Source: Acidobacteriota bacterium (GTDB lineage: Bacteria; Acidobacteriota; Vicinamibacteria; Vicinamibacterales; JACQTH01). Taken from it: DNA of 40,028 bases. Made by a program: the position numbers and the translations under genes. The notes below the pieces were generated by a model. The model was not told where the DNA came from, made no database searches, and saw only the letters and a list, made by a program, of their open reading frames with translations. The first letter of the stretch is position 1. The number at the start of each line of letters is the position of its first letter. Location: contig JACOUA010000141.1 of the NCBI GenBank assembly GCA_016178075.1, forward strand, positions 1-40,028, written 5' to 3'. Shown here in pieces: positions 9,460 through 17,337 of this stretch.

Positions 9460-10758
9460 CTACTGCCCTCGCGGCGCGGCCTCGAGCGGCGGTTTCACTC
9501 GGGGCATCGCGAGCCGGACGTACTCCCCCACGTCCGCGCGGCCGATCGACGTTTGTTCGCCCGACGCCATGTCCCGCATCGTCACTTCGTTCTTCGTGAG
9601 CTCGTTGTCCCCCAAAATCGCGGCGAGCGGCGCCTTGAGCCGATCCGCAGTCTTCATCTGCGACCGAATGGAGCGGCCCTCGTCATCGAGCTGCGCCTTG
9701 AACCCCGCCGAGCGCAGCTGCTTGACGAGGCGGACCGCTTCCAGCCGAGCCGCGTCCCCAATCGCCGCCACGAACACGTCCGGACGGGCGATCGCGATCG
9801 ACGCATCCTCGGGGAGCGCCAGAACGAGGCGCTCAATCCCGGCGGCGAAGCCGATTCCGGTCCGATCGGGCCCGCCAAGCGCCTTCACGAGGCCGTTGTA
9901 CCGCCCCCCGCCGAGGAGCGCGTTCTGCGCGCCGAGACTCCCGATCAGAATCTCGAACGTGGTCCGCGTGTAGTAATCGAGCCCACGAACCAGGCGATGC
10001 GAGATCCGATACGAAATCCCGTACAGCTCCAGATGCCGCTTCACTTGATCGAAATGCGCGGTGCACGCCGCGCACAGGTAGTCGATCGTGTGCGGAAGAC
10101 GGTCGATGATCGCCTGGTCGGCTGGGACCTTGCAGTCGAAGATCCGGAGCGGGTTCGTCGCCGCGCGGCGCTGACAGTCGCCGCAGAGCCGCTTGACATC
10201 CTCACCGAGCGCCGCCACCAGCGCGGCCGTGAAAGCCGGACGACAGACGGGGCAGCCGACGGAATTGAGCAGCAGCTCGGATCCCTGGATCCCCAGTTCG
10301 CTGACGAGCGACCAGGCCAGGTCGATGATCTCCGCGTCAATCCACGCGTCGTGGACGCCAAAGACCTCCACGTCGAGCTGATGGAACTGGCGGTAGCGTC
10401 CCTTCTGGGGCCGCTCGTACCGAAACATCGGCCCGAGACAATACAGCTTCGGAACCGCCATCTGCTGCTCGAGGCTGTGCTCCACGAAGGCACGCACGAG
10501 GCTGGGGGTCGCCTCTGGCCGCAGCGTGATCCGCTCGCCGCCCTTGTCGGTGAAGGTATACATTTCCTTCTGCACGATGTCGGTCGTGTCTCCCGTGCCT
10601 TTCGCGAAGAGCTCCTCCCGCTCGATGATCGGCGTACGGACCTCCGCGTAGCCGTAGCGCTCGAACAACCGGCGCGCCACGTCCTCGACGAACTGCCAGC
10701 GCTCGATCTCGCCGGGCAGAATGTCGCGGGTTCCTCGGACAGCGGGAATCATTGGCAT
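9460..10758 (-). CDS. hisS: Histidyl-tRNA synthetase
   Basis: 432 residues, class IIa HisRS. The N-terminal RGTRDILPGE, motif 2 MFRYERPQKGRYRQFHQ, the histidine-A signature LVRGLDYYTRTTFE and GGGRYNGL (motif 3 region) are intact, followed by the anticodon domain (~335-425). The insertion domain carries Cys pairs (CPVC, CGDC, CAAC plus a lone Cys), more than in E. coli and similar to Cys-containing versions in other phyla; a structural metal is possible. The start ATG at 10758 is directly preceded by heptad array 10768-10854. It is upstream of aspS in the same unit. Confidence 0.97.
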   Translation of the reverse strand: MPMIPAVRGTRDILPGEIERWQFVEDVARRLFERYGYAEVRTPIIEREELFAKGTGDTTDIVQKEMYTFTDKGGERITLRPEATPSLVRAFVEHSLEQQMAVPKLYCLGPMFRYERPQKGRYRQFHQLDVEVFGVHDAWIDAEIIDLAWSLVSELGIQGSELLLNSVGCPVCRPAFTAALVAALGEDVKRLCGDCQRRAATNPLRIFDCKVPADQAIIDRLPHTIDYLCAACTAHFDQVKRHLELYGISYRISHRLVRGLDYYTRTTFEILIGSLGAQNALLGGGRYNGLVKALGGPDRTGIGFAAGIERLVLALPEDASIAIARPDVFVAAIGDAARLEAVRLVKQLRSAGFKAQLDDEGRSIRSQMKTADRLKAPLAAILGDNELTKNEVTMRDMASGEQTSIGRADVGEYVRLAMPRVKPPLEAAPRGQ

Positions 10759-10767
10759 GAAACCCTG

Positions 10768-10854
10768 TAGTTTTCAGTTCTCAGTTTTCAGTTCTCAGTT
10801 TTCAGTCTTCGTTTCTGGCTTCAATTGACAACTGAAAACTGACAACTGATGACT
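10768..10854. repeat. Inverted heptad array (CAGTTNT type)
   Basis: The left arm (10769-10810) has six tandem 7-base units CAGTTTT/CAGTTCT/CAGTCTT. A unique centre of about 16 bases follows. The right arm (10827-10853) has the same units in reverse complement (ANAACTG). It fills the hisS-gamma carbonic anhydrase spacer and ends on the latter's stop codon. The arms could pair into a long hairpin in DNA or RNA. Confidence 0.9.
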
Positions 10855-11368
10855 ACGCCTGCATGTCTTCATACTCGCGCGCGTACTCGACGTACCGATC
10901 CGCATACGCCTGAATCCCCCGAACCTCGTCATCGGTCAGCTCTCGTCTGACCTTCCCCGGCGTGCCCATGACCAGCGATCGCGGTGGGATCTGGGTCCCT
11001 TCGGTGACGAGCGTGCCGGCGGCGACGATCGACTCGGTGCCGATCTCGGCGCCGTTGAGCAGGATGGCGCCCATGCCGATCAGGCAGTGACCGTGAATCG
11101 TGCAGCCGTGCAGGATCGCCGCGTGCCCGACGGTCACGTTGTCGCCGATTGCGGTCGGATGCGTGCCTTTCATCACGTGCACGACGGAGCCGTCCTGGAT
11201 GTTCGTCCGCCGACCGATCCGGATCCAGTTCACGTCGCCGCGAAGGACCACGTTCATCCAGATACTGCTGTCTTCGCCGACCTCGACATCGCCGATGACT
11301 TGCGCGCTCTCGTCGATGTACGCGCTCGCGTGAACGCGCGGCATCGTGGAGCGATACGGGCGCAGCAT
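10853..11368 (-). CDS. Gamma-class carbonic anhydrase-like hexapeptide-repeat protein (YrdA/PaaY family)
   Basis: 171 residues forming a left-handed beta-helix of isoleucine-patch hexapeptides (VIGDVEV, SIWMNVVLRGDVNWIRIG, AIGDNVTVGHAAILHGCTI) and a C-terminal helix (RELTDDEVRGIQAYADRYVEYA). The three trimer-interface zinc histidines are present: one in SVVHVMKG and two in VGHAAILHGC. Family members are cytoplasmic gamma-carbonic anhydrase homologues; measured activity varies, so enzyme function is not assured. An in-frame ATG nine codons in (MPRVHASAYIDE) is an alternative start. A TATAAT box 8 bases before the first ATG supports the longer form. Confidence 0.88.
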   Translation of the reverse strand: MLRPYRSTMPRVHASAYIDESAQVIGDVEVGEDSSIWMNVVLRGDVNWIRIGRRTNIQDGSVVHVMKGTHPTAIGDNVTVGHAAILHGCTIHGHCLIGMGAILLNGAEIGTESIVAAGTLVTEGTQIPPRSLVMGTPGKVRRELTDDEVRGIQAYADRYVEYAREYEDMQA

Positions 11369-11376
11369 GAGGAACG

Positions 11377-11382
11377 ATTATA
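11377..11382 (-). promoter_or_regulatory. TATAAT box directly before the gamma-carbonic anhydrase gene
   Basis: Perfect TATAAT on the minus strand, 8 bases before the ATG at 11368. This leaves no room for a ribosome-binding site, so a leaderless or near-leaderless transcript is implied. The heptad array 11389-11508 lies immediately upstream. Confidence 0.55.
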
Positions 11383-11388
11383 CCTGCC

Positions 11389-11508
11389 GGGATTCGGGGT
11401 TCGGGACTCGGGATTCGTCGAGTAAGGATCGGGATTCGGATTCAGGATTCGCGCGAGTGAGAACTCCTCCCCCTCCCGAATCCCGACTCCCGATTCCCAA
11501 ATCCCGAC
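11389..11508. repeat. Inverted heptad array (GGGATTC type)
   Basis: The left arm (11389-11450) contains period-7 variants of GGGATTC (GGGGTTC, GGGACTC, GGGATTC). The right arm (11474-11508) contains their complements (GAATCCC, GACTCCC, GATTCCC). It lies between the octaheme cytochrome stop (11518) and the promoter of the carbonic anhydrase gene. It has the same architecture as the CAGTTNT arrays with a different unit. Confidence 0.85.
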
Positions 11509-11517
11509 ATGGGTTTC

Positions 11518-14358
11518 TCAGTTCGGCGCGACCTGCGGCGCTGTGAGTCGTTTCGGCGTCGGGCCGCCGCGGAAGGTCAGCAGGTAGTTGCGGATCGCGA
11601 GAATCTGCTCCTCGGCGCTGCCGGCAAGCTGCGGGAACGGCGACTTCGGGAAGTCCGGCCAGAACGCGGGCATCCGCGTGCCGGGCTGGATCGCGCCAGG
11701 GTTCTTCAGCCACTGCGGAATCCAGTCCGGCTGCAGCCGGTCCGTGGTCATGCGCAGATCCGGCGCGAGGTTCGCCGTCGGCTGGTCCTTCGGAATCTCG
11801 CCGAGCACGTGACACTGCTGACACCGCAGGAGCTGGAACAAATCTTTTCCGGCGTTGATTGTGTTCGACGTCAAGACGACGTCGTGGCTCCTGAACGGAC
11901 CGACCGTGTCGCTGATGCCGCCGAAGTACCGGAGCACCTTGTTCCAGTCGGGATCGGCCAGCCCGAAGGTCGGCATCCTGACGTTGAGCCATGGTCTGAT
12001 CGTGATGGGTCCCTGTAGAAACGCGTACAACCAGTCAGGCTGCACTTTCGCGCCTTCGGGCGTCAAGAGCGGCGGCGCGAGGGATGGGTCGGCGACGAGC
12101 TGCTTGAAATCACCGCCAACCTTCTCGATCTGGTGGCAGGTGACGCAGTTGCGCCGCTGCACGAAGGTCCTGCCGACATAGAGCGCTTCGGTGCGCGCCG
12201 TCCGGAGCGGCGACGCCGCAGCCGGCTGGATGTCCCGCTGGAAGCTCAGGATCGCCAGCTCGAGGCGTCCGGCCTCCTCTTGGGCGAGCCCGAAGTCCGG
12301 CATCCGGAGCTTCTCGAGCGGCCGCAGCTCTTTGTTGTGATCGAACGTGCGCGGATCGAGCAGCTTCTGGTGGAACCACGACAGCTTTGTGTGCGGGATC
12401 TCGACGAACGCGAAATCGAGCCGCGAGACGAGCTTCGATCCCTCCTCCGACAGCTCGGTGCCGATCGCCTGCGTCTTCTCGAAGCCCTTGATCTCGTGAC
12501 AACTGAAGCAGCCGTACCGGCCGATGACACGCTCGCCGAGCGCGAGGTGCCGGGCGCGCGCGTCGAGCCCCTTCAGTTTTGCCTCCGCCTCGTCGGCCGG
12601 CATCACCGCCTTGAAGTAGTCCAGCAGCACCTCGTCGGCGGCCTGCGGGTCGTAGGTCGCTTTCGGCCCTTCGCCCTCCGGCCCCTTCAGCGTCATCAGG
12701 TAGGTGGCGACGTCGGCGACCTGCTGATCGTCGAGCCGCAGGTTGGGCATGAAGGTGCCTGGGCTGAAGTGCTTCGGATCCTTCACCCAGTTGTACAGCC
12801 ACTCGTACGTCGTCTTGTTACCGAGGCTCTGGAGCGGCTGCCCGAACGTCCGCCTCGGCCCGGCCTGTACGCGCGATTCGTCGATGACGTGGCAGCCTAG
12901 GCAGCCGATCGATCGCACGACGGCCTCGCCGCGCTTGGCGTCGCCGCGCGGGGGCGAGGACACCGGAAGCCGGTAGTCGTCGGAATGCTCGAAGAGGTAC
13001 GACACGGTCGCGTCGATCTCGATCTCGTTCCGGACCATGTCGGCGGGGCCGTTGCTGTTCGAGGTGTGCCAGATCTTCGGCATCCAGGTCGACGGTTTGA
13101 CCGCGCGCGGGTTGCGAATCCAGGTTTTGACCCATTCGGGGGTCAGCTTCGACTTGATTCTGGTGAGGATCGGCCCTGGCTTTCTGAGATCCTCGAAACC
13201 GCGCGTCTTGTGACACGCATAGCAGCCGGCGCGCTCGAAGGTGAGATAGGCCGTCTGCAGCTTCGGGGCGTCAGCCACGTAGGTCTCGTTCTTGTGGCAC
13301 TTGACGCAGGACGCTTCCGTCATCCCGACCGGCAGCATCGGATAGTCCCAGAGGTGCGGCTCCTCCCAGTGGTACTGCTGGCGCCACCTCTCCTCTTCCT
13401 CGTGATTCCGAGGCGTGTGGGCGGCGTCGCGGAAGCTCACGGACTGTCCCATGCCATCGTGACAGGCGGTACAGCCGATTTGGAGCAGCGGATGCGGGGA
13501 CTGCGACCCGAGATAAATCTCGAGATTCGAATGCGTCTGATACGGCTGCGGGTACTTTTCATAGCCGCGGCGGTCGATCGACAAATGGCAGGTCTGACAC
13601 CGATCCATCTTCGGCACGCGCGTGAAGTTCACGTCGTCGACGATGTTCGGCAGGATCACCTGCTGGATCTTGAGCGTCGGCGCCATGAAATCGAGCAAGG
13701 GCGCGTTCAAGACGAGGTCCTTTACAAGACTGGGCTGAATCGCCGTCAGCCGACCCCTCAGCCGATCGGCGTCCCGGTTCAGCTCGGCGATCTGTGTTGC
13801 AGCAGCCGCTGCCTGCCCCGTGTACTTGCCGAGCTCCTGGCGAACGCGGTCGCGCTCGGCTTCCGCGCGCTCCCTCACGAGATTCAGCTCGTCGACGCGC
13901 CGCGACTGCTCGGCGATTTGCGCCTCCCTCGCGCGGGCGCGCTCGGGATTCTGGTTGCGCAGCACCTCGAAATCGTACCGGGCCGAATCGTAGTTCGCCT
14001 TCGCGAACTGGTAGTTCTGCGTGTTGCGATAGAGCTGGTTCTCGGTCTGCTGCAGCTGCCCCTGGAGATCGTTGACGCGGGCCTGGTTGGCTTCCACCTG
14101 CTTCCCGGCCGCCGCACGCTCGGCCTCGAGCTTCTGCAGCCTGGTGCGGTCGACCCCGCGCTGGATCCGATCGAGGTTCGCCTGCGTGACTTCGGATTCG
14201 AGCTGCACGAACCGCCGCTGCGTGTTCTTCCACTCCCGATCGAAATCGTCCCAGACCATCCAGAGGACCGACATGAAGAGGAACAGGCTGGAGGCCGCGA
14301 AGACGACGTTCAGGAAATCGATGTTGTAGGCGTGTCCGACCGCCCGCTTGTCGGCCAT
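11518..14358 (-). CDS. Membrane-anchored octaheme c-type cytochrome with long coiled coil
   Basis: 946 residues. One N-terminal hydrophobic segment (~12-33, FAASSLFLFMSVLWMVW) is followed by a Gln/Arg/Glu-rich heptad coiled coil (~35-215) and then eight CxxCH haem-binding motifs. These are CQTCH, CTACH, CVKCH, CYACH, CLGCH, CFSCH, CVTCH and CQQCH, near residues 254, 296, 351, 379, 486, 617, 738 and 846. The later part reads as repeated monohaem modules with PxW..P and M(R/M)P(N/D/T)F-type segments that can supply axial Met (GTFMPNLRL, LRMPDFGL, VRMPTFGL, TRMPAFWP). Being last in the Rieske/cytochrome b operon, it is the likely electron acceptor of that complex on the periplasmic side. I cannot name an established family for the coiled-coil plus octaheme layout. 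Confidence 0.88.
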   Translation of the reverse strand: MADKRAVGHAYNIDFLNVVFAASSLFLFMSVLWMVWDDFDREWKNTQRRFVQLESEVTQANLDRIQRGVDRTRLQKLEAERAAAGKQVEANQARVNDLQGQLQQTENQLYRNTQNYQFAKANYDSARYDFEVLRNQNPERARAREAQIAEQSRRVDELNLVRERAEAERDRVRQELGKYTGQAAAAATQIAELNRDADRLRGRLTAIQPSLVKDLVLNAPLLDFMAPTLKIQQVILPNIVDDVNFTRVPKMDRCQTCHLSIDRRGYEKYPQPYQTHSNLEIYLGSQSPHPLLQIGCTACHDGMGQSVSFRDAAHTPRNHEEEERWRQQYHWEEPHLWDYPMLPVGMTEASCVKCHKNETYVADAPKLQTAYLTFERAGCYACHKTRGFEDLRKPGPILTRIKSKLTPEWVKTWIRNPRAVKPSTWMPKIWHTSNSNGPADMVRNEIEIDATVSYLFEHSDDYRLPVSSPPRGDAKRGEAVVRSIGCLGCHVIDESRVQAGPRRTFGQPLQSLGNKTTYEWLYNWVKDPKHFSPGTFMPNLRLDDQQVADVATYLMTLKGPEGEGPKATYDPQAADEVLLDYFKAVMPADEAEAKLKGLDARARHLALGERVIGRYGCFSCHEIKGFEKTQAIGTELSEEGSKLVSRLDFAFVEIPHTKLSWFHQKLLDPRTFDHNKELRPLEKLRMPDFGLAQEEAGRLELAILSFQRDIQPAAASPLRTARTEALYVGRTFVQRRNCVTCHQIEKVGGDFKQLVADPSLAPPLLTPEGAKVQPDWLYAFLQGPITIRPWLNVRMPTFGLADPDWNKVLRYFGGISDTVGPFRSHDVVLTSNTINAGKDLFQLLRCQQCHVLGEIPKDQPTANLAPDLRMTTDRLQPDWIPQWLKNPGAIQPGTRMPAFWPDFPKSPFPQLAGSAEEQILAIRNYLLTFRGGPTPKRLTAPQVAPN

Positions 14359-14374
14359 TGAAGATTCCTTGAGA

Positions 14375-15451
14375 TTAGACGTTGAAGAAGAACTCCCCGA
14401 TCGCGACGATGTACTTCAGGTTGAAGATCCACCGCAGCAGCATCTTGACGGGCAGCGAGAGCATCATCAGGAACAGAAACACGGCGACGTAGTACCGCGG
14501 CGGTCCCATTTTTTCGTAGTACACCTTCAGCCACGTCCTGGCGAGCAGCCCCGGGAGCACGAACACGTACGCCAGCACCAGGACAATCCCGAAACTTTCG
14601 CGCACGAGCCAATTCTTGGGGAGCCCGCTCTGGAAGGCCCGTACCCAGATGTACTCCGAGAGATTCACGTTGGTGAGCGGGACCAGCTTGTGGATGTCCC
14701 AGTATTCGAACGGTCCGAAGAAGGTCCAGTTCGGGCCCCGCAGGAAGGTGCCGAGCACGATGAGCGACGACCACAGGACGGCGAACCCGAAGAGGAAGAT
14801 CGTGATCTCCGCTTTGCGCTCGCTGAACGTGAAGTAGCCGTTGCCCTTCGGATTCGTGTCGATGTACGGAATCGCCATCAGGCCGACGATGATGAGGCTG
14901 GGTAGCACGACGCCGGCCAGCCACGGATCGAAGTAGACCAGCATCTCCTGCAGGCCCAGGAAGTACCACGGCGCCTTCGAGGGGTTCGGCGTGAGCGAGC
15001 GGTTGGCCGGCTGCTCGAGCGGCGCCTTGAGGAAGATCGACCAGACGATGAGCACGACCGAGCAGAGGATGAGCGAGATGAGCTCGGTGTAGACGAGATC
15101 CGGCCACACCCAGACCCGATCCTCCTCGTCCTTTTCCAGCGGCGGCTTGCCCTGGGCGCGCCGCTCGTCGTTCATCACCGCGTGGTGCAGCGCGTACCAC
15201 GTGAAGAACACGAGCAGGAACATGAGCCCGACGATCGGCACGTTGTCCGGCTTCGTGATGATCAGCCGGAAATTCGCGTCGGTGGCGCCGAAGAGGAAGA
15301 ACAGCGTCAGAAACCCCATCAGGCCCCAGCCGAAGCGGGTGGTGGCCACCGCGCGGCGCTTCCAAATCAGCAAGCCGAGCGCCGCCACGGCCATGGGGAA
15401 GAACAACCGCGGATCGGCGAAAAAGTTGATGAAGGTCTTGATGAACGACAT
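14375..15451 (-). CDS. Cytochrome b C-terminal (subunit IV-like) protein with extra N-terminal helices
   Basis: 358 residues and about eight hydrophobic helices, roughly twice a b6f subunit IV. The first three helices (~18-95) have no counterpart in subunit IV. The subunit-IV-like part starts at about 105 with VWVWPDLVYTELISLI, followed by SLTPNPSKAPWYFLGLQEML and DPWLAGVVLPSLIIVG. The Qo-site tetrapeptide, usually PEWY, here reads APWY, so the Glu is absent. It forms the C-terminal half of a split cytochrome b and should sit in the inner membrane with the b6-type subunit encoded upstream. The octaheme gene starts 16 bases downstream. Heptad array 15454-15553 separates it from the cytochrome b6 gene. 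Confidence 0.88.
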   Translation of the reverse strand: MSFIKTFINFFADPRLFFPMAVAALGLLIWKRRAVATTRFGWGLMGFLTLFFLFGATDANFRLIITKPDNVPIVGLMFLLVFFTWYALHHAVMNDERRAQGKPPLEKDEEDRVWVWPDLVYTELISLILCSVVLIVWSIFLKAPLEQPANRSLTPNPSKAPWYFLGLQEMLVYFDPWLAGVVLPSLIIVGLMAIPYIDTNPKGNGYFTFSERKAEITIFLFGFAVLWSSLIVLGTFLRGPNWTFFGPFEYWDIHKLVPLTNVNLSEYIWVRAFQSGLPKNWLVRESFGIVLVLAYVFVLPGLLARTWLKVYYEKMGPPRYYVAVFLFLMMLSLPVKMLLRWIFNLKYIVAIGEFFFNV

Positions 15452-15453
15452 CG

Positions 15454-15553
15454 TAGTTCTCAGTTTTCAGTTCTCAGTGTTCAGTTTGAGTTTCAGCCGA
15501 TTAGCGGGCATGCCCCGGAACCTACTGACAACTGAAAACTGACAACTGATAAC
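15454..15553. repeat. Inverted heptad array (CAGTTNT type) inside the respiratory operon
   Basis: The left arm 15454-15486 has CAGTTTT, CAGTTCT, CAGTGTT units. A unique centre of about 45 bases follows. The right arm 15532-15553 has the complements. It fills the whole spacer between the two cytochrome b genes. Confidence 0.88.
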
Positions 15554-15556
15554 TTT

Positions 15557-16372
15557 TTAGAGCGGCCCGCTGATGCCGCCGTCCTTCCGCACGCGCCAGA
15601 AGTGCACCGCCATCAGCACCCCGATGACGAGCGGCAGACCGACGCAGTGCAGCACATAGAACCGCAGGAGCGCACCCTCTCCGACGAACGTGCCGCCCAG
15701 CAGCGCGAACCGCGCATCGTCCGCGGCATGGATGAGCGGGACATCACCCAGGCGCAAGAGCGCCGCGCCCGGACCCTCGTGTCCCAGGAACGGTGTCGCG
15801 CGCGCCATGTTGGATCCCACCGTGATGGCCCAGATGGCGAGCTGATCCCATGGCAGCAGATAGCCGGTGAACGACAAGAGCAGCGTCAGAACCAACATGA
15901 TGACGCCCACGGTCCAGTTGAACTCCCGGGGCGGCTTGTACGAGCCGGTCATAAAGACGCGGAACATGTGCAGCCACACGGTGATCACCATCGCGTGGGC
16001 ACCCCACCGGTGCATCTCGCGCATGATGCCGAGCGGCACGTGCTCCCGCAAGCCGACGATGTCCGCGTACGCGTACTCGAGCGTCGGCCGGTAGTAGAAC
16101 ATCAGCAGCAGGCCGGTGAAGGTCAGCACCAGGAACAGAAAGAAGCTGAGCCCACCCATGCACCAGGTGTATCGCAGCCTCACGCCAGACTTTCGCAGCC
16201 GCACCGGGTGCAGGTGCAGGAACACGTTCGTGAGCATCACCAGCACGCGGTTGCGATCGTTCGTGGGCCTGCCGTGCCGGAAGATCGACTTCCAGAGCTG
16301 CGTCTCGGTGAGCCAGTTCCAGGAACGCTCCGCAAATCCGATTTCGGGTTCGACGGTTTTGGTGTCGGCCAT
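15557..16372 (-). CDS. Cytochrome b6-type subunit (cytochrome b N-terminal half)
   Basis: 271 residues, four transmembrane helices, diheme b subunit of a quinol:cytochrome c oxidoreductase. Haem histidines are arranged as in b6: H-13-H in [15 protein letters not shown] (near residues 120 and 134) and H-14-H in [18 protein letters not shown] (near 243 and 258). VFLHLHP precedes helix A, and GYLLPWDQ lies at the start of the third helix block. The loop between helices C and D (~190-235) is longer than in b6f b6 proteins. The encoded split b plus Rieske arrangement resembles b6f-like complexes of non-photosynthetic bacteria. Menaquinone as electron donor is inferred, not visible. Confidence 0.93.
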   Translation of the reverse strand: MADTKTVEPEIGFAERSWNWLTETQLWKSIFRHGRPTNDRNRVLVMLTNVFLHLHPVRLRKSGVRLRYTWCMGGLSFFLFLVLTFTGLLLMFYYRPTLEYAYADIVGLREHVPLGIMREMHRWGAHAMVITVWLHMFRVFMTGSYKPPREFNWTVGVIMLVLTLLLSFTGYLLPWDQLAIWAITVGSNMARATPFLGHEGPGAALLRLGDVPLIHAADDARFALLGGTFVGEGALLRFYVLHCVGLPLVIGVLMAVHFWRVRKDGGISGPL

Positions 16373-16376
16373 AACA

Positions 16377-16470
16377 AAGTTTTCAGTTCACAGTTATCAG
16401 TTATCAGTTCTGGCTCTCAGTTCGGTCATCGTCGTTCGACTGAAAACTGAGAACTGTAAACTGATAACTT
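16377..16470. repeat. Inverted heptad array (CAGTTNT type)
   Basis: The left arm 16378-16422 has CAGTTCA, CAGTTAT, CAGTTAT, CAGTTCT units. The centre is about 16 bases. The right arm 16439-16469 has the complements. It occupies the Rieske-cytochrome b6 spacer and ends close to the Rieske stop (16476). Confidence 0.9.
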
Positions 16471-16475
16471 CCGTT

Positions 16476-17246
16476 TCACGTCTTCAAAAACGACTCCGGA
16501 TCGATCCACTGTCCAAGCTCGAACTGGAACTTGCGTCCTTTGTCGACCAGGATCTGCCCATCGTCGGCCAGGACGATGCGCGCGCGCTCGAGCGGCCGCG
16601 GCGCCGGACCCTCGAAGTTGATCCCGGTCAACCGGAAGCCGCTCCCGTGGCACGGGCACTTGAACTTGTTCTCCGCCGCCAGGTAATTCGGCGTGCAGCC
16701 GAGATGCGTGCAGGTGCTCAGGATCGCGAAGAAGCCGGGCGCTCGGTGCACCATGTCGTCGGGGGTCCTGATGACCCACACGCCGAACTTCTCCTTCCAA
16801 CGCTCGTCGACGCCCATCCCGTAGTCGCCCGGAAACCCGATCTTGAACTGCGACGGCGGCTCATTCAGCACGTTGGGAAACATGAACCGGCCCGTCGCCG
16901 CCAGCGCCGCCGCCGATGCGGCGGTGAAGGCGCCCCACGCGATGCCGATCCAGGCGCGCCGGCTGAGGAGCGGCGACGTGTCGTCGGTGTCCTCGGCGGT
17001 CGCCTTCTTCTGCGCCGCGACCGACGGCGCGGCGGCGGTGGTCGTCTTGCCCGCAATCGCGGCCGCCGGTACGGCGGGCGCCGCGGGCTTCGGCGCGGGT
17101 TTCGGCGCCGCATGGGCCCCAGCAGCGGCGGCCGCGGGTTTTCCCGGCGCCACCGCCGACGCAGCCGCCGGTTTTGCCGGCGGCGTCGACTCGTCCGCCG
17201 ACTCGTCGCCCGGGTCCGCGCTCGTGATGCTTGGTTCGTCAGCCAT
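16476..17246 (-). CDS. Rieske 2Fe-2S protein with long Ala/Pro-rich N-terminal extension
   Basis: 256 residues. The cluster motifs are CTHLGC (near 179-184) and CPCHGSGF (near 197-204), with the disulphide Cys in each box. The family C-terminal block GPAPRPLERARI follows. A Tat-like twin Arg (LSRRAWIGIAWG, near 96) precedes a single membrane helix, as in other Rieske subunits. The first ~90 residues are low complexity (Ala, Pro, Lys, Thr) with no similarity I recognise. No other Met occurs before the twin Arg, so the extension is probably real. It is the electron-transfer subunit of the complex encoded by 11518-18231. Confidence 0.95.
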   Translation of the reverse strand: MADEPSITSADPGDESADESTPPAKPAAASAVAPGKPAAAAAGAHAAPKPAPKPAAPAVPAAAIAGKTTTAAAPSVAAQKKATAEDTDDTSPLLSRRAWIGIAWGAFTAASAAALAATGRFMFPNVLNEPPSQFKIGFPGDYGMGVDERWKEKFGVWVIRTPDDMVHRAPGFFAILSTCTHLGCTPNYLAAENKFKCPCHGSGFRLTGINFEGPAPRPLERARIVLADDGQILVDKGRKFQFELGQWIDPESFLKT

Positions 17247-17249
17247 CGT

Positions 17250-17295
17250 TAAGCTCTCAGCTTTCAGCTATCAACTATCAGCGTTCAGTTCTCGG
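17250..17295. repeat. Degenerate one-armed heptad array
   Basis: Period-7 units of CAGCTNT/CAACTAT/CAGCGTT/CAGTTCT type follow the upstream side of the Rieske ATG. No complementary arm is seen, so this looks like a decayed or single-orientation member of the CAGTTNT family. Confidence 0.65.
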
Positions 17296-17337
17296 CGGGG
17301 TCCCGACGCCACCGCCTGCCATCCGCCTTCGCCAAAC

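Noticed and set aside
8875-10770. Long plus-strand open frame antisense to hisS and aspS
   Set aside because: It is a GC-rich shadow frame: Arg/Glu/Asp-rich, no recognisable domain, and it covers two certain synthetase genes.
10768-10854. Heptad arrays as CRISPR arrays
   Set aside because: There are no 20-40 base spacers of uniform length, the units are 7 bases and contiguous, and no cas gene is in the window.
12985-14361. Plus-strand open frame antisense to the octaheme cytochrome, with Leu/Arg-rich sequence
   Set aside because: It mirrors the coiled-coil codons of the opposite strand. The minus strand has eight CxxCH motifs and operon context.
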